In this document: piece by piece, positions 18,088 through 28,921 of the stretch
How the letters are laid out: the number at the start of each line of letters is the position of its first letter
Numbering within the stretch: position 1 is the first letter of the stretch
NCBI RefSeq assembly: GCF_029945965.1
Contig: NZ_JAQSDO010000015.1
Coordinates: forward strand, 186,001 to 250,000
DNA length: 64,000 bases
Origin: Thermomonas sp.
Lineage (GTDB): Bacteria; Pseudomonadota; Gammaproteobacteria; Xanthomonadales; Xanthomonadaceae
Reading direction: 5' to 3'
The notes under the pieces: generated by a model
Databases searched by the model: none
What the model saw: the letters and a program-made list of their open reading frames with translations, nothing else
What the model was told of the DNA's origin: nothing
Made by a program: the position numbers and the translations under genes

Positions 18088-18411
18088 ATGAAGCAACGCC
18101 CACAACCCTTGCCGGACTATGACAGCGCCACCGCGCTGCATGCGCTGGCGCATGCTTTGGCGTCGTTGAAAACGGGAGAGGAAGTGCGTTCCTTCCTTGA
18201 AGACCTGTGCACGCCGGCCGAACTGGAGTCGATGGGGGACCGCTGGAAAGTGGTGCCCTTGCTGCTGCAGGGCGTGCCGTACCGTGAAATACACGACCGA
18301 ACCTCGGTCAGCGTGACCACCATCGGTCGCGTGGCGCGCACGATTGACCGCGGTACGGGTGGCTACACCCTCGCGGCACGTCGCCTGCGCCTCCCCCTCG
18401 CTTCGCATTAA
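18088..18411 (+). CDS. hisR: TrpR/YerC-family transcriptional regulator, predicted HisR
   Basis: 107-residue protein of the TrpR/YerC-YecD helix-turn-helix family. The core [27 protein letters not shown] and the recognition helix region [22 protein letters not shown] are typical, with the Gly-rich tail GTGGY. In Xanthomonadales a TrpR-like protein at the head of the his operon has been predicted by comparative genomics to control histidine synthesis. It is followed after 10 bp by hisG and preceded by a strong palindrome over the promoter, suggesting autoregulated repression of the whole operon, probably with histidine as co-repressor (inference). Confidence 0.85.
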   Translation: MKQRPQPLPDYDSATALHALAHALASLKTGEEVRSFLEDLCTPAELESMGDRWKVVPLLLQGVPYREIHDRTSVSVTTIGRVARTIDRGTGGYTLAARRLRLPLASH

Positions 18412-18421
18412 GGCAACTCCC

Positions 18422-19336
18422 ATGACTCCCCCCGCCAATCCGGCGGTGCGTGATCGCCTGCGCATCGCCATCCAGAAAAACGGTCGCCTCAGCGATCCCG
18501 CACGTGCGCTGCTGAGTGCCTGTGGGCTGAGCTGGCGCGAAAGCCGCGACCGCCTGTTCTGCTATGGCGAAAGCGCGCCGATCGACCTACTGCTGGTGCG
18601 CGACGACGACATTCCAGGCTTGATCGCCGGCGGGTTGTGTGACCTCGGCATCGTCGGCCGCAACGTGTTGCTGGAACAGGCTGGCGAGCGCGAGCAAGCG
18701 GGAGAGCCAGCGGCATTCCGCGAACTGCGACCGCTTGGCTTCGGTGGCTGCAAGCTCATGCTGGCGGTGCCGGACGAGTGGGATTGGCAAGCGCCGGAAG
18801 AGTTAGCCGGCAAACGCATCGCCACAAGCTACCCGGCATTGCTGCGCAGCTGGCTGAAGGCGTCTGCAATCGATGCCGATGTGGTGACGCTGTCGGGCTC
18901 GGTAGAGATCGCACCACGACTTGGGCAAGCCGATGCCGTCTGTGACCTGGTTTCCAGTGGCGCGACGCTAGCCGCCAACCACCTCAAGGCGGTGCACACG
19001 ATCCTCGAAACTGAGGCCGTGCTTGCCGCACCGGCGTTACCGTTTGGCGACACGCGTGCGGATCTCGCAGACATGCTGCTGCGCCGCCTGGATGGCGTGT
19101 TGCGGATCCGCGACAGCAAGTTGCTGTTGTTCCAGGCCTCACGCGACTGTCTGGCTGAGGTCATCAGCCTGCTACCGGATGCCGAGGCGCCGACCATGAT
19201 GCAGGTCGATGGCAGTGATTCCATCGCGCTGCAGGCGCTGTGCCATGGCGTTGTCACCTGGCAGCGGCTGGAAGACCTGAAGCGTGCAGGCGCTCGTGGG
19301 CTGATGGTGTTGCCGGTTGAGAGGATGCTGGCGTGA
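18422..19336 (+). CDS. hisG: ATP phosphoribosyltransferase HisG (long form)
   Basis: First committed enzyme of histidine synthesis: ATP plus PRPP gives phosphoribosyl-ATP. At 304 residues it is the long homo-hexameric form with a C-terminal regulatory HisG_C domain that binds histidine for feedback inhibition, so no separate hisZ is expected. Motifs include [14 protein letters not shown], the [13 protein letters not shown] strand-loop, and [26 protein letters not shown] 18422 is chosen because homology starts there, although the frame is open 78 bp further up inside hisR. The stop overlaps the hisD GTG start by 4 bp. Confidence 0.95.
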   Translation: MTPPANPAVRDRLRIAIQKNGRLSDPARALLSACGLSWRESRDRLFCYGESAPIDLLLVRDDDIPGLIAGGLCDLGIVGRNVLLEQAGEREQAGEPAAFRELRPLGFGGCKLMLAVPDEWDWQAPEELAGKRIATSYPALLRSWLKASAIDADVVTLSGSVEIAPRLGQADAVCDLVSSGATLAANHLKAVHTILETEAVLAAPALPFGDTRADLADMLLRRLDGVLRIRDSKLLLFQASRDCLAEVISLLPDAEAPTMMQVDGSDSIALQALCHGVVTWQRLEDLKRAGARGLMVLPVERMLA

Positions 19337-20646
19337 ATCGGATCGACTGGTCGAGCCTGGATGACGCTGCGAAGGCGCAGGTGCTGCAGCGTCCGGTGCA
19401 GGGGGTTTCCGAACGCGTGCGCGATGCGGTTTCGGAGATCCGTGCTGAAGTTTCTGAAAATGGCGATGCGGCACTGCGCGCATTGACCGCGCAATTCGAT
19501 GGCGTGGATCTGGACAGCTTCGAAGTCGGTGAAGCCGAATTCGCCGCCGCGGAAGCCGCCGTGCCCGCATCGTTGCGCGACGCGATGCGCGAAGCTGCCG
19601 GACGCATTGAAGCCTTCCACCGCGCCGGGATGGCTGCGCCATATGCGGTCGACACTGCGCCGGGCCTACGCTGCGAACGCATCCAGCGTCCGATCATGCG
19701 GGTGGGGCTGTATGTTCCTGCGGGCAGTGCGCCGTTGCCATCGACCGCATTGATGCTGACGATGCCGGCCGGCCTTGCCGGTTGCCGCGACATCATTCTC
19801 TGCACACCGCCGCGCGCAGATGGCCAGGCCGATCCTGCAGTGCTGGTTGCCGCGCGGATGACGCCGGGCGTGCGCGTGTTCAAGCTTGGCGGTGCGCAGG
19901 CGATAGCGGCCATGGCCATCGGCACCGAAAGCCTGCCGCGTTGCGACAAGCTGTTCGGACCGGGCAATGGTTATGTCGATGAAGCCAAGCGGCAGGTCAC
20001 ACAGGAGCTTGGCGGCCCCGCCATCGACATGCCCGCTGGACCGTCGGAAGTGCTGGTGATCGCCGATGCCGGTGCCGATCCCACGTTCGTTGCGGCTGAC
20101 TTGTTGTCGCAGGCGGAGCATGGCCCGGATTCGCAGGTACTGCTGCTGACCGATTCGTTGCAATTGCTGGATGCGGTGCTGCTGCAGGTGCAAGTGCAAC
20201 TTGCACAGTTGCCCCGCGCTGATATCGCCCGTGTTGCGCTTGGCGAGTCGCGTGCGGTGCTGGTGGACACGCTTGAAACCGCATTCGAGATCAGCAATTC
20301 ATACGCGCCGGAACACTTGATTCTGGCTTTGCGGGAACCGCAAACCTGGGTTGAACGCGTCACTAGCGCAGGTACTATTTTTCTCGGCGACTGGACGCCT
20401 GAAGCACTCGGTGATTACTGCAGCGGCAGCAACCACGTATTGCCTACCGGCGGGGCTGCGCGTGCGTGGAGCGGGTTGAGCGTGGCCAGTTTCCAGAAGG
20501 CGATCACGGTGCAGACGGCGAGCCGCGAAGGCATCGTCAACACCGGCCCTTGCGCTGCGACGCTGGCCCATGCCGAAGGCCTGCAGGCGCATGCGCGTGC
20601 AGTCGAGCTGCGCCTGGAGCGCGCACGTCTTGAGATAGCAGCATGA
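19333..20646 (+). CDS. hisD: Histidinol dehydrogenase HisD
   Basis: Zinc-dependent, NAD-linked enzyme oxidising L-histidinol to L-histidine in the final two steps. 437 residues, normal length. Conserved parts are [14 protein letters not shown], the catalytic Glu-His pair in SYAPEHLIL, and [22 protein letters not shown]. Start is GTG overlapping the hisG stop (GTGA), and the stop overlaps hisC by ATGA, showing the tight coupling that runs through the operon. Confidence 0.96.
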   Translation: MNRIDWSSLDDAAKAQVLQRPVQGVSERVRDAVSEIRAEVSENGDAALRALTAQFDGVDLDSFEVGEAEFAAAEAAVPASLRDAMREAAGRIEAFHRAGMAAPYAVDTAPGLRCERIQRPIMRVGLYVPAGSAPLPSTALMLTMPAGLAGCRDIILCTPPRADGQADPAVLVAARMTPGVRVFKLGGAQAIAAMAIGTESLPRCDKLFGPGNGYVDEAKRQVTQELGGPAIDMPAGPSEVLVIADAGADPTFVAADLLSQAEHGPDSQVLLLTDSLQLLDAVLLQVQVQLAQLPRADIARVALGESRAVLVDTLETAFEISNSYAPEHLILALREPQTWVERVTSAGTIFLGDWTPEALGDYCSGSNHVLPTGGAARAWSGLSVASFQKAITVQTASREGIVNTGPCAATLAHAEGLQAHARAVELRLERARLEIAA

Positions 20647-21728
20647 GTACGGTGTCTGCATTGCTGCGTAGCGACCTACGCGATTTTGGCGGCTATCGCT
20701 CGGCGCGCAGCGACAAGCTTGATGGTGATATCTGGCTGAATGCCAACGAATCGCCGTGGGCGAATCCCGGCACGCCGGCAAGCGATTTGCGTCGCTATCC
20801 GTCGCCGCAACCGCAACAGCTGCGCGATGTGTTGGCAGGCCTGTATCTGGTAACCCCCGAACAGGTGTTGGCCGGGCGCGGCAGCGATGAAGCGATAGAC
20901 TTGTTGCAGCGTGCGTTCTGCATGCCGGGGCAGGATCGCATCGTGATCGCGCCGCCGGTGTTCGGCATGTATGCGGTTTGTGCGCGCTTGCATGGCACGG
21001 CAGTGATCGAAGTTCCGCTGGTCGATGGCGCTGCGGGTCTCAATGCTGATCTTGATGCGATGGTGGATGCCGTCATTGCAAACGATGCGCGCCTGCTGTT
21101 CCTGTGCTCGCCGGGCAATCCATCGGGCGAAGCGTTGTCGCTCGATGCGATCGCAGTCGTGGCTGAGCGACTGCGCAACCGCGCCGTCGTGGTGGTGGAC
21201 GAGGCCTACGCTGAGTTCAGCGAGCAGCCTTCCGCGACTGCATTGCTGGATGCACACGACAATCTTGCCATCCTGCGCACGCTGTCGAAGGCGCATGCGC
21301 TGGCGGCGGCACGGATCGGTTGCGTGATCGGTTCCGTGGAGATGATCGATGCGTTGCGTCGCTGCCAGGCGCCGTATCCAATCCCGCAGCCATGTGCCGA
21401 TGTGGCCTGTGAGGCATTGTCGGGCAGCGCTTTAGAGGTAACTCGCCAACGTGTGCGCGAAATCTGCTCGGAGCGGGCAGTGGTTGCGGTTGCCATGGTC
21501 GGATTACCGGGCGTGCGGCGCGTGTATGCCTCGCAGGGTAATTTCCTGCTCGCGCGGTTTGATGATGCCGAAGTTGCATTCCAGCGCCTGTTGCAGGCAG
21601 GTGTGGTCGTACGTGACATGCGCAGCCAGCCGCAACTCGGCGATGCCTTGCGCATCACGATTGGTAGTCCTGAACAGAATCTGCGGGTACTTGAAGTGCT
21701 TGCGCAGGCACAGGTGGAAGCAGCATGA
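20643..21728 (+). CDS. hisC: Histidinol-phosphate aminotransferase HisC
   Basis: PLP-dependent fold type I aminotransferase converting imidazole acetol phosphate to histidinol phosphate. 361 residues. The Schiff-base lysine is in [15 protein letters not shown]; the family motif WLNANESPW is at the N-terminus, [10 protein letters not shown] binds phosphate/substrate, and VVDEAYAEF supplies the Asp and Tyr that contact PLP. It overlaps both hisD and hisB by 4 bp. Confidence 0.95.
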   Translation: MSTVSALLRSDLRDFGGYRSARSDKLDGDIWLNANESPWANPGTPASDLRRYPSPQPQQLRDVLAGLYLVTPEQVLAGRGSDEAIDLLQRAFCMPGQDRIVIAPPVFGMYAVCARLHGTAVIEVPLVDGAAGLNADLDAMVDAVIANDARLLFLCSPGNPSGEALSLDAIAVVAERLRNRAVVVVDEAYAEFSEQPSATALLDAHDNLAILRTLSKAHALAAARIGCVIGSVEMIDALRRCQAPYPIPQPCADVACEALSGSALEVTRQRVREICSERAVVAVAMVGLPGVRRVYASQGNFLLARFDDAEVAFQRLLQAGVVVRDMRSQPQLGDALRITIGSPEQNLRVLEVLAQAQVEAA

Positions 21729-22807
21729 GCAATGGCACACCCATCCTGTTCGTCGATCGCGATGGCACACTGATCGAAGAACCCGAAGACTTCCAGATCG
21801 ACCGGCTCGACAAGCTGCGTTTCGTGGCAAACGTGATCCCGGCAATGCTTCGCCTGCGCGATGTCGGCTACGACTTCGTGATCGTCAGCAACCAGGACGG
21901 CCTGGGCAGGCCTGACTACCCGCAGGCGTCCTTCGATGGCCCGCAGGCTTTGATGATGCAGGTGTTCGAAAGTCAGGGCATCCGGTTTCGCGAGGTTCTG
22001 ATCGACTGCAGCTTTCCTGCCGACAACGCGCCGACCCGCAAACCCGACCTGGGCTTGGTCCAGCACTACCTGAAGGATCGCGGCATCGACTGGGCGCGCA
22101 GTGCGATGGTCGGTGATCGCACGACCGACATTACCTTCGCCGACAACCTCGGCATTCGCGGGTTCCAGTTGCGCACCCCGCAGTTCGGCGGTGAATGGGA
22201 CTGGACCGGGATTGCCCACGCCTTGGCTGATGCGCCGCGTACCGCTCTGGTGACACGTGATACCCGCGAAACGAAAGTCGAGGTCGAACTCGACCTGGAT
22301 CGCAGTGCAGAGCCTGACATCAAGACCGGCCTCGGCTTCTTCGACCACATGCTGGAACAACTCGGCAAGCATGGCGGCTTTGCGCTGCGCGTGCGTTGCA
22401 TGGGCGACCTGCATATCGATGAGCATCACACCATCGAAGACACCGCGCTCGCGCTCGGGCAGGCGCTTGCCGAGGCGCTTGGCGACAAACGCGGCATCGG
22501 TCGCTACGGATTCGTGCTGCCGATGGACGAGTCGCTGGCCAGCGCTGCGCTGGATTTCTCCGGACGGCCGTATTTCGAATTCAGTGGATCGTTCTCGCGC
22601 GAACGCGTCGGCGACATGCCGACCGAACTGGTCCCGCATTTCTTCCAATCGCTGTGCGATGGCGCGCGCCTGAATCTGCACCTGACCGTCACTGGCGACA
22701 ATGACCACCACAAGATCGAAGCTTGTTTCAAAGCAGTGGCGCGGGTGCTACGGCAGGCGCTGCGCCGCGAGGGCAACGAGCTGCCAAGTACCAAGGGCAT
22801 GCTGTGA
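21725..22807 (+). CDS. hisB: Bifunctional histidinol-phosphatase/imidazoleglycerol-phosphate dehydratase HisB
   Basis: Two-domain enzyme of the gammaproteobacterial type. The N-terminal HAD phosphatase has [12 protein letters not shown] with the DxD nucleophile pair and a VGDRTTDI motif. The C-terminal half is the manganese-dependent dehydratase with the paired metal motifs [17 protein letters not shown] and [13 protein letters not shown]. At 360 residues both domains are complete. It overlaps hisC at the start (ATGA) and hisH at the end (GTGA). Confidence 0.96.
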   Translation: MSNGTPILFVDRDGTLIEEPEDFQIDRLDKLRFVANVIPAMLRLRDVGYDFVIVSNQDGLGRPDYPQASFDGPQALMMQVFESQGIRFREVLIDCSFPADNAPTRKPDLGLVQHYLKDRGIDWARSAMVGDRTTDITFADNLGIRGFQLRTPQFGGEWDWTGIAHALADAPRTALVTRDTRETKVEVELDLDRSAEPDIKTGLGFFDHMLEQLGKHGGFALRVRCMGDLHIDEHHTIEDTALALGQALAEALGDKRGIGRYGFVLPMDESLASAALDFSGRPYFEFSGSFSRERVGDMPTELVPHFFQSLCDGARLNLHLTVTGDNDHHKIEACFKAVARVLRQALRREGNELPSTKGML

Positions 22808-23421
22808 AAAATGGAATCGCGAACGATGTTGCCTTGATCGATGCCGGCGGCGCCAACCTCGGCTCGGTGCGGTATGCGCTGGAGCGGCTCGGCGTGGACG
22901 CACGCATCGTGCGTGATGCTAATGGCCTGCACGGCGCGCAGCGGGTGATCCTGCCAGGGGTCGGTGCGGCGGCACCAGCGATGGCACTCCTGCGCGAGCG
23001 CGGGCTGGATGTCGCCTTGCGTGCACTGGATGCGCCATTGCTCGGAATCTGCCTTGGCATGCAACTGCTGTTTGACGCGAGCGAGGAGGGCGATGTCGCC
23101 TGCCTCGGCTTGCTGCCAGGTACGGTGCGCCGGATGCAGGGCAGCGCCGGTCTGCGGGTGCCGCACATGGGCTGGAATACGCTGGAAATTATTCGAGAAT
23201 CCGCATTGCTGGATGGCATCGCCATGCCTGCGCATGCCTATTTCGTGCATGGCTATGCTACGCCGGTCACTGATGACTGCATCGCGAGCTGCACACATGG
23301 CGATCCGTTTGCCGCCTGCGTGCAGCGTGGTCGCATCGCCGGCATGCAGTTTCACCCGGAGCGCTCGGCCGATGTCGGTTCGACGCTGCTCTCCAATTTC
23401 CTGCGCTGGAATCCCGAATGA
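22804..23421 (+). CDS. hisH: Imidazole glycerol phosphate synthase glutaminase subunit HisH
   Basis: Class I glutamine amidotransferase that feeds ammonia to HisF. Nucleophile Cys in [12 protein letters not shown] and the His-Glu pair in [10 protein letters not shown] complete the triad. GTG at 22804, overlapping the hisB stop, is the natural start and gives 205 residues; the frame stays open about 80 bp into hisB but that part has no homology. A 24-bp gap, the largest inside the enzyme operon, separates it from hisA. Confidence 0.94.
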   Translation: MKNGIANDVALIDAGGANLGSVRYALERLGVDARIVRDANGLHGAQRVILPGVGAAAPAMALLRERGLDVALRALDAPLLGICLGMQLLFDASEEGDVACLGLLPGTVRRMQGSAGLRVPHMGWNTLEIIRESALLDGIAMPAHAYFVHGYATPVTDDCIASCTHGDPFAACVQRGRIAGMQFHPERSADVGSTLLSNFLRWNPE

Positions 23422-23445
23422 GTCGCCTTCCATGAGCACCGACGC

Positions 23446-24192
23446 ATGACTGCCGTCCTTTATCCGGCCATCGACGTGCGCGACGGGCGCGTGGTCCGCC
23501 TGCAACAGGGCGACTACGCGCGTGAGACGCGCTATGCCGATGATCCTTTCGAACTTGCGTCCCGCTATGCCGCGCAGGGCGCGACCTGGCTGCACCTGGT
23601 CGACCTGGATGCGGCGCGTGACGGCGGTTATGCGCAACTCGACCTGCTTTCGCGGATCAAGACCGCGACCTCAATGAGCGTACAAACCGGCGGCGGCATT
23701 CGCGACGAAACCGGCGTCGATGCGTTGTTCGCGGCGGGTGCGGATCGGGTGGTGGTCGGGTCGCTGGCGATCCGCGAGCCTGAGCGCGTGAAAGGCTGGC
23801 TTGCACGCTACGGCGCCGAGCGCGTCACGGTGGCGCTGGATGCAAGCTGCAATCCGGATGGCGAATGGCAGCTGCCGTCACACGGATGGACCCGTGCCAG
23901 CGGTACAAGTTTGTTCACGCTGCTGGACGAGTATCTGCATGCCGGTGCGCGCCACGTGCTGTGCACCGACATCGCCCGCGACGGCATGTTGGCTGGGCCT
24001 GCGCTGGAGCTGTATGGACAACTGTTGGCGCGTGCGCCGCAGGTGCAGTTGCAGGCGTCTGGCGGCATCCGCAGCGTGGACGACATCCGCAAGGCGACAA
24101 CACTGGGTTGTGCAGGCGTGGTGCTGGGCAAGGCGCTGCTGGATGCTCGCTTCACAGTGACCGAAGCGCTTGACGGAGTCGCGTCATGTTGA
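23446..24192 (+). CDS. hisA: ProFAR isomerase HisA
   Basis: TIM-barrel isomerase converting ProFAR to PRFAR. 248 residues. The phosphate-binding half-barrel repeats are visible ([15 protein letters not shown] with the catalytic Asp, [27 protein letters not shown], and [15 protein letters not shown]). The second catalytic Asp is in [13 protein letters not shown]. It ends 7 bp inside hisF. Confidence 0.95.
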   Translation: MTAVLYPAIDVRDGRVVRLQQGDYARETRYADDPFELASRYAAQGATWLHLVDLDAARDGGYAQLDLLSRIKTATSMSVQTGGGIRDETGVDALFAAGADRVVVGSLAIREPERVKGWLARYGAERVTVALDASCNPDGEWQLPSHGWTRASGTSLFTLLDEYLHAGARHVLCTDIARDGMLAGPALELYGQLLARAPQVQLQASGGIRSVDDIRKATTLGCAGVVLGKALLDARFTVTEALDGVASC

Positions 24193-24956
24193 GTCGTCGC
24201 ATCATTCCGTGCCTGGATGTGCGCGATGGACGCGTGGTCAAGGGCGTGCGTTTCCGCGACCACATCGACATGGGCGACATCCTGACGCTGGCACGTGGTT
24301 ATCGCGATGAAGGCGCAGATGAACTGGTATTTTACGACATCACCGCCAGTCCGCAAGGCCGCAGCGTTGATCGTGATTGGGTGGAGCAGGTCGCTCGGGT
24401 ACTGGACATCCCGTTCTGCGTAGCGGGCGGCATTCGCAGCGTGGCGGATGCGCGTGCGGTGCTGCATGCCGGGGCGGACAAGATTTCGATCAACTCGCCT
24501 GCGCTGGAACGGCCGGTGCTGATCGAAGAACTTGCCGAGGCCTTCGGCGTGCAATGCGTGGTGGTCGGCATTGATACGCAGCGTGAAGCTGACGGGCAAT
24601 GGCGCGTGCGCAGCCATACGGGAGATCCTGAAAACATGCGTGCGCCCGGCAAGCGTACGCTGGACTGGATCAGCGAGGCGCAGTCGCGCGGTGCCGGCGA
24701 GATCGTGCTCAATTGCATGGACAGCGACGGCGTGCGCAGCGGTTATGACATCGACCAGTTGCGTGAGGTGCGCGACATCTGCCATGTGCCGCTGGTGGCG
24801 TCTGGTGGTGCTGGTATTGCGCAACATTTCATTGACGTATTCCGCGATGCCGATGTCGATGCGGCGCTCGCAGCCAGCGTGTTTCATTCGGGCGTGCTGG
24901 CCATTTCCGATCTCAAGCAAGGCCTGCGCGATGCTGGCATCGAGGTGCGCCTGTGA
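24186..24956 (+). CDS. hisF: Imidazole glycerol phosphate synthase cyclase subunit HisF
   Basis: TIM-barrel cyclase working with HisH to make imidazole glycerol phosphate and AICAR. 256 residues. Catalytic Asp in [15 protein letters not shown] and the second Asp in [14 protein letters not shown] are present, as are [27 protein letters not shown] and [12 protein letters not shown]. Start overlaps hisA by 7 bp and the stop overlaps hisI by 4 bp. Confidence 0.96.
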   Translation: MLSRRIIPCLDVRDGRVVKGVRFRDHIDMGDILTLARGYRDEGADELVFYDITASPQGRSVDRDWVEQVARVLDIPFCVAGGIRSVADARAVLHAGADKISINSPALERPVLIEELAEAFGVQCVVVGIDTQREADGQWRVRSHTGDPENMRAPGKRTLDWISEAQSRGAGEIVLNCMDSDGVRSGYDIDQLREVRDICHVPLVASGGAGIAQHFIDVFRDADVDAALAASVFHSGVLAISDLKQGLRDAGIEVRL

Positions 24957-25555
24957 GCAATAAATGGGTCGATGAATTGGCATGGGGCAAACAGGATGGC
25001 CTGCTGCCGGCCATCGTCCAGGACGCCAGCACGCTGCGTGTCTTGATGCTGGGCTACATGGACCGCGCGGCATTGCTGGCGACCATTGAATGTGGCGAAG
25101 TCACCTTCTTCAGCCGTAGCCGTCAGCAACTGTGGCGCAAGGGCGAGCAGAGCGGCAACGTGTTGCGGCTGGTTTCGATCGAGGCCGATTGCGACCAGGA
25201 CACGCTGCTGGTGATGGCTGAGCCCGCTGGCCCGACTTGCCATCTCGGCAGTACGAGTTGCTTCCCCAACGCACCGCATGACGTGTTGTCGGCGTTGGAT
25301 ATGCGCATTGCCGAGCGCGAACGCGAGCGTCCCGCTGGCAGCTACACCACGACTTTGTTCGAGGCCGGCGTGCGCCGGATTGCCCAGAAGGTCGGTGAGG
25401 AGGGCGTGGAAACTGCACTTGCCGCCGTGGTGCAGGACGATGCCGCCTTGCTTGGCGAAGCTGCGGACCTGCTCTATCACCTGATGGTGTTGCTGCGTGC
25501 CCGCGGGCTGTCGCTGGCGGACGCAAAAGCGATGCTGAAGGCGCGCGAAAGCTAG
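24953..25555 (+). CDS. hisI: Bifunctional phosphoribosyl-AMP cyclohydrolase/phosphoribosyl-ATP pyrophosphatase HisIE
   Basis: 200-residue fusion carrying steps two and three of the pathway. The N-terminal cyclohydrolase has [33 protein letters not shown] and the zinc/metal residues of EADCDQD and [12 protein letters not shown]. The C-terminal pyrophosphohydrolase has [15 protein letters not shown] with the acidic metal ligands and [16 protein letters not shown]. Start is GTG. It is the last gene of the his operon, which ends convergently with the GGDEF gene. Confidence 0.95.
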   Translation: MSNKWVDELAWGKQDGLLPAIVQDASTLRVLMLGYMDRAALLATIECGEVTFFSRSRQQLWRKGEQSGNVLRLVSIEADCDQDTLLVMAEPAGPTCHLGSTSCFPNAPHDVLSALDMRIAERERERPAGSYTTTLFEAGVRRIAQKVGEEGVETALAAVVQDDAALLGEAADLLYHLMVLLRARGLSLADAKAMLKARES

Positions 25556-25592
25556 CGTGCTTGCGTCAAGGAGGCGGGCATGAGGCCTGGAA

Positions 25593-27416
25593 TCAGGCGA
25601 CAGTGACCGAATGCCGCACGCAGTTGCGGCCATCGTCCTTGGCCCGGTACAGGGCTTCGTCGGCGATGCGGATCACCTCTTCCGGAACCGTCTCGCGGCT
25701 GACATCAACTGTATGCACGCCGATGCTGGCACTCATGCGGATACTGTGGTTGCGGGTTGCGACCGGCGCTTGCTGGATGCGCTGGCGTACGGCTTCGGCA
25801 ACCTTTAGCGCAGCCTTCGCATCGGTGGCGGGCAGTACCGCAACAAATTCCTCACCGCCGAAGCGTGCGACCAGGCCGCCACGTGCGTTGACGACACTTT
25901 CCACGCAGCGCGCCGCATGCCGCAGGCAATCATCCCCGGCGAGGTGCCCGTAGGTATCGTTGATCTGCTTGAAATGATCCAGGTCCAGCAACAGCAGGGC
26001 CAGAGGCTTGCCGTCATACAGGCGCGCGTCCAGCGCTTGCTTGAAGGCTTCGTGGAAATGACCACGGTTGTAGACCCCGGTCAACGGATCGCGCTGGCTG
26101 TATTCGCGCAGTTGCACGTTGGCCTCGCCCAGTTGCGCCATCGTGGTGCGCAGCTGCTTGGTACGATCTATCACGCTGCGTTCCAGTTGTTCGTTGGCTT
26201 GCTGCACGATCCGGATGTTCTCCACGCGCAGGCCGGCATAGCGTGATCCCAGCGCCAGCGAGAGCAGCAGCATTTCCATGGCTGAACCGATCTGCACGCC
26301 ATTCAAGGTCCAGAAATTACGCGGCACCAGGCCGAACGCGAGCAGGGTGAACATCGCGGTCCCGACCAGGAACAACGCCCATGCGAGCAGGAACAGCCGT
26401 GCCGGCTTGTACCCACGCCGCAGCATGACGATGGCGGCAACAATGATCCATGCCAGGCCGAGCAACACCGTCTTCGAGGCGAGTGGGGTAACCACGTGGT
26501 ACTCGACCTGGGTCGAGACGATGGCCAACACTCCGAAGAACGCGCTGATGCCAAGGCTGATCGCATTGCCGACCGGCCAGCGTTCCTGCAGTTCCAGGAA
26601 ACTTCGCGAGAACAGTTGCATGCCGATCAATGCCAGGCAGATCGACAGGGGTACCGAGGCATCAGCCATCCATGGCCACTCCGGCCAGAGATATTCGAAG
26701 CCGTAGCCATTGAGCGTGAACAGCACAAGGCCGAATGCGCTGACGTGCAACAGGTACCAGAAGTAACTGGAATCGCGCAGCATCAACCACAGCACCAGGT
26801 TGTAGATCAACAGCGCGAGCACGATGCCGTAGTACAGGCCGGTGGAAAATTGCGCGTCGCGCAACAGTTCGGCGAACGCACCCGGCGTGTACAGCACCAG
26901 CGGTACCTGCATCGAGCTCTGGCTCTGCACCCGCAGCAACAGTTCTACCGGTTGGCCCAGTGGCAGATCGATGCGGAAATTGGGATGGCGATAGCGGATG
27001 TATCGCGTTCCGAATGGCACGTGGTCGCCGCTGCTCTGGTGCACCACGCGGCCGTCCGGGTAGCGCAGGTACAGGTCCAGGTTGTCGCTGAGCGCGTATT
27101 CCTGCACCAGCACCCAGCGCGGCTCTTCCGGGTTGCGGTTCACTACCGTCACGTGGAACCAGTAGGCGCCTTCCTGGAACCCGAGGCTCGGGTTGCCGTC
27201 GGGTAGCGGCGCGTACTGCCCCTCCTGCGCGCGCTGGAAGGCTTCACTGGCACCGTCGCTGGCGAGTGCGTCATGACGATACGTGATGCTCTGGCTGAGC
27301 GGCACGGATGTCATGCTGGTATCCAGGGCCAGTGGTTGCCCGGCGCGCACAATGCCGCTGGTGGCGAGCAGGAGCATCGCCATCCCGAGCCAGCATCGAT
27401 GAATCTTACGAATCAC
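25593..27416 (-). CDS. 7TM-DISM receptor diguanylate cyclase
   Basis: 607-residue membrane protein predicted to make c-di-GMP. A signal sequence (GMAMLLLATSGIVRA) is followed by a periplasmic 7TMR-DISMED2-type sensor (about residues 25-180, with EGAYWFHVTVVNRN and WVLVQEYALSDNLDLYL). Seven hydrophobic helices, a short coiled coil and a GGDEF domain follow. The active motif is GGEEF at about 520-524, with DHFKQINDTYGH intact; no RxxD inhibitory site is seen at the usual position. GTG 27416 is chosen; a TTG-started frame extends to 27479 and ATG 27383 is possible. It is convergent with the his operon. Confidence 0.87.
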   Translation of the reverse strand: MIRKIHRCWLGMAMLLLATSGIVRAGQPLALDTSMTSVPLSQSITYRHDALASDGASEAFQRAQEGQYAPLPDGNPSLGFQEGAYWFHVTVVNRNPEEPRWVLVQEYALSDNLDLYLRYPDGRVVHQSSGDHVPFGTRYIRYRHPNFRIDLPLGQPVELLLRVQSQSSMQVPLVLYTPGAFAELLRDAQFSTGLYYGIVLALLIYNLVLWLMLRDSSYFWYLLHVSAFGLVLFTLNGYGFEYLWPEWPWMADASVPLSICLALIGMQLFSRSFLELQERWPVGNAISLGISAFFGVLAIVSTQVEYHVVTPLASKTVLLGLAWIIVAAIVMLRRGYKPARLFLLAWALFLVGTAMFTLLAFGLVPRNFWTLNGVQIGSAMEMLLLSLALGSRYAGLRVENIRIVQQANEQLERSVIDRTKQLRTTMAQLGEANVQLREYSQRDPLTGVYNRGHFHEAFKQALDARLYDGKPLALLLLDLDHFKQINDTYGHLAGDDCLRHAARCVESVVNARGGLVARFGGEEFVAVLPATDAKAALKVAEAVRQRIQQAPVATRNHSIRMSASIGVHTVDVSRETVPEEVIRIADEALYRAKDDGRNCVRHSVTVA

Positions 27417-27518
27417 ATCGCGCAATCGCGGCCTGCCTTCAGGCTCCCCTGCCTTGCAGGATTCTAGTGGAAATCCCAAGGTTGGGTTGGCGCGGCATAA
27501 TCGGGGCTGGAGGTGCCC

Positions 27519-28901
27519 ATGCGCACGATGGTCGCGTTGATTCCTGGTTGCATGTCGGTTGTGATGCTCGTAATGGCGGGCAGCGCGCAGGCGCGCGTGG
27601 CCGAATGTACGCCGGTCGTGGTCGAGTCCGGCAATGCGCAGTCGCGTACCACCGTGGTGCGGACATCGACCGCCTGCATCCGCTACATTCCGCAGCCTGC
27701 AGCTCCTGCGCCCGATACGCCGCTGGAAGTACTGGTGTTCGGCGACCCACAGCCCAAGTCAGCGGTGGATGCCGACTATTTCCGGCGCGACATCGTCGAG
27801 CCATTGCGCGGACGCCAGCAGGCCGCACTGGGGCTCTCGCTGGGCGACATCGTCAGCGATGCGCCTGCCGTGTATCCGCTGGTGAAGGCCGCGACAGCGG
27901 AACTCGGCCTGCCGTGGATGTACCTGCCAGGCAACCACGATATCGATGCGGATGCGACCGGCGATGCGGATTCGCTACGCAGTTTCCATCAGGCGTTCGG
28001 TGCTGATACCCATGCCCGTGAAACCACACTGGCCACATTCATCGCGCTTGATGATGTGATCGCGCTGCCGGGCCGCAAGCCGGCCTACATCGGTGGCTTC
28101 CGCAAGGATCAGTTCGCCTTCCTCGAAGCCTATCTGCCGACCCTGCGCAAGGATCGGCTGCTGGTGCTGGCGGTGCATATCCCGTTGTTCGAGGAAGAGA
28201 GCAAGGACAGTTTCCGCGACGCCGACCGCGCGCACCTGTTCGAACTGCTGCGCGACTTCCCGCACTTGCTGGTGCTGAGTGCGCACAGCCACTCGCAACA
28301 ACATGTCTTCCACGATGCCGGCGACGGCTGGAACGGCGCGCAACCACTGCACGAATACAACATTGGTGCCGCCTGTGGCGCCTACTGGTCCGGCATCAAG
28401 GATAGCGACGGCATTCCCGATGCGACCATGGCCGATGGCACCCCGAACGGTTACGCGGTGTTGACCGTGCAGGCAGGCGGCACGTATGCGCTGGCCTGGC
28501 ATAACGCACGCGACGTCGCCGATACCCAGATCGGACTGCATGCACCAAAAGTATTGCGACGCGGCGCGTACCCGGCCTGGGGCGTGTACGCGAATGTCTA
28601 CATGGGCATGGACGACAGCCGCGTCGAGTACCGCGTCGACGGCGGCGACTGGGCGCCGATGCGCAAGCTGCTGCAGCCGGATCCGGCATTGCTGGCAGAA
28701 AACATGCGTGATGACGCGGCGGATGCCTTGCGTGGCTACGATCGCTCGCCCGAAGCCGAGCCATCACGCCATCTCTGGCGAGCCGCCTTGCCGACCACGC
28801 TGGCTGTTGGCGAACACAAGATAGAAGTGCGCACGTTTGATCGCTGGCGCGGCGAATTGCGCGCGACCACGAGCTATCGGCTAGAGGATGCGGCACCTTG
28901 A
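27519..28901 (+). CDS. Secreted calcineurin-like metallophosphoesterase
   Basis: 460-residue exported phosphoesterase. An N-terminal signal peptide ends near AGSAQA. The metal-binding motifs of the calcineurin fold appear in order: FGDPQ (the FGDPQ form rather than GDxH), GDIVSD, GNHD, AVHIPLF and SAHSHSQQH. The C-terminal 150 residues resemble the metallophosphoesterase C-terminal domain (GYAVLTV, YRVDGGDW, HKIEVRTFDRWRGE). Substrate unknown. ATG 27519 has GGAGG five bases upstream; GTG 27513 is in frame but overlaps that site. It is divergent from the GGDEF gene, so they may share a control region. Confidence 0.85.
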   Translation: MRTMVALIPGCMSVVMLVMAGSAQARVAECTPVVVESGNAQSRTTVVRTSTACIRYIPQPAAPAPDTPLEVLVFGDPQPKSAVDADYFRRDIVEPLRGRQQAALGLSLGDIVSDAPAVYPLVKAATAELGLPWMYLPGNHDIDADATGDADSLRSFHQAFGADTHARETTLATFIALDDVIALPGRKPAYIGGFRKDQFAFLEAYLPTLRKDRLLVLAVHIPLFEEESKDSFRDADRAHLFELLRDFPHLLVLSAHSHSQQHVFHDAGDGWNGAQPLHEYNIGAACGAYWSGIKDSDGIPDATMADGTPNGYAVLTVQAGGTYALAWHNARDVADTQIGLHAPKVLRRGAYPAWGVYANVYMGMDDSRVEYRVDGGDWAPMRKLLQPDPALLAENMRDDAADALRGYDRSPEAEPSRHLWRAALPTTLAVGEHKIEVRTFDRWRGELRATTSYRLEDAAP

Positions 28902-28921
28902 GGCGCACTTGAAAGATACTT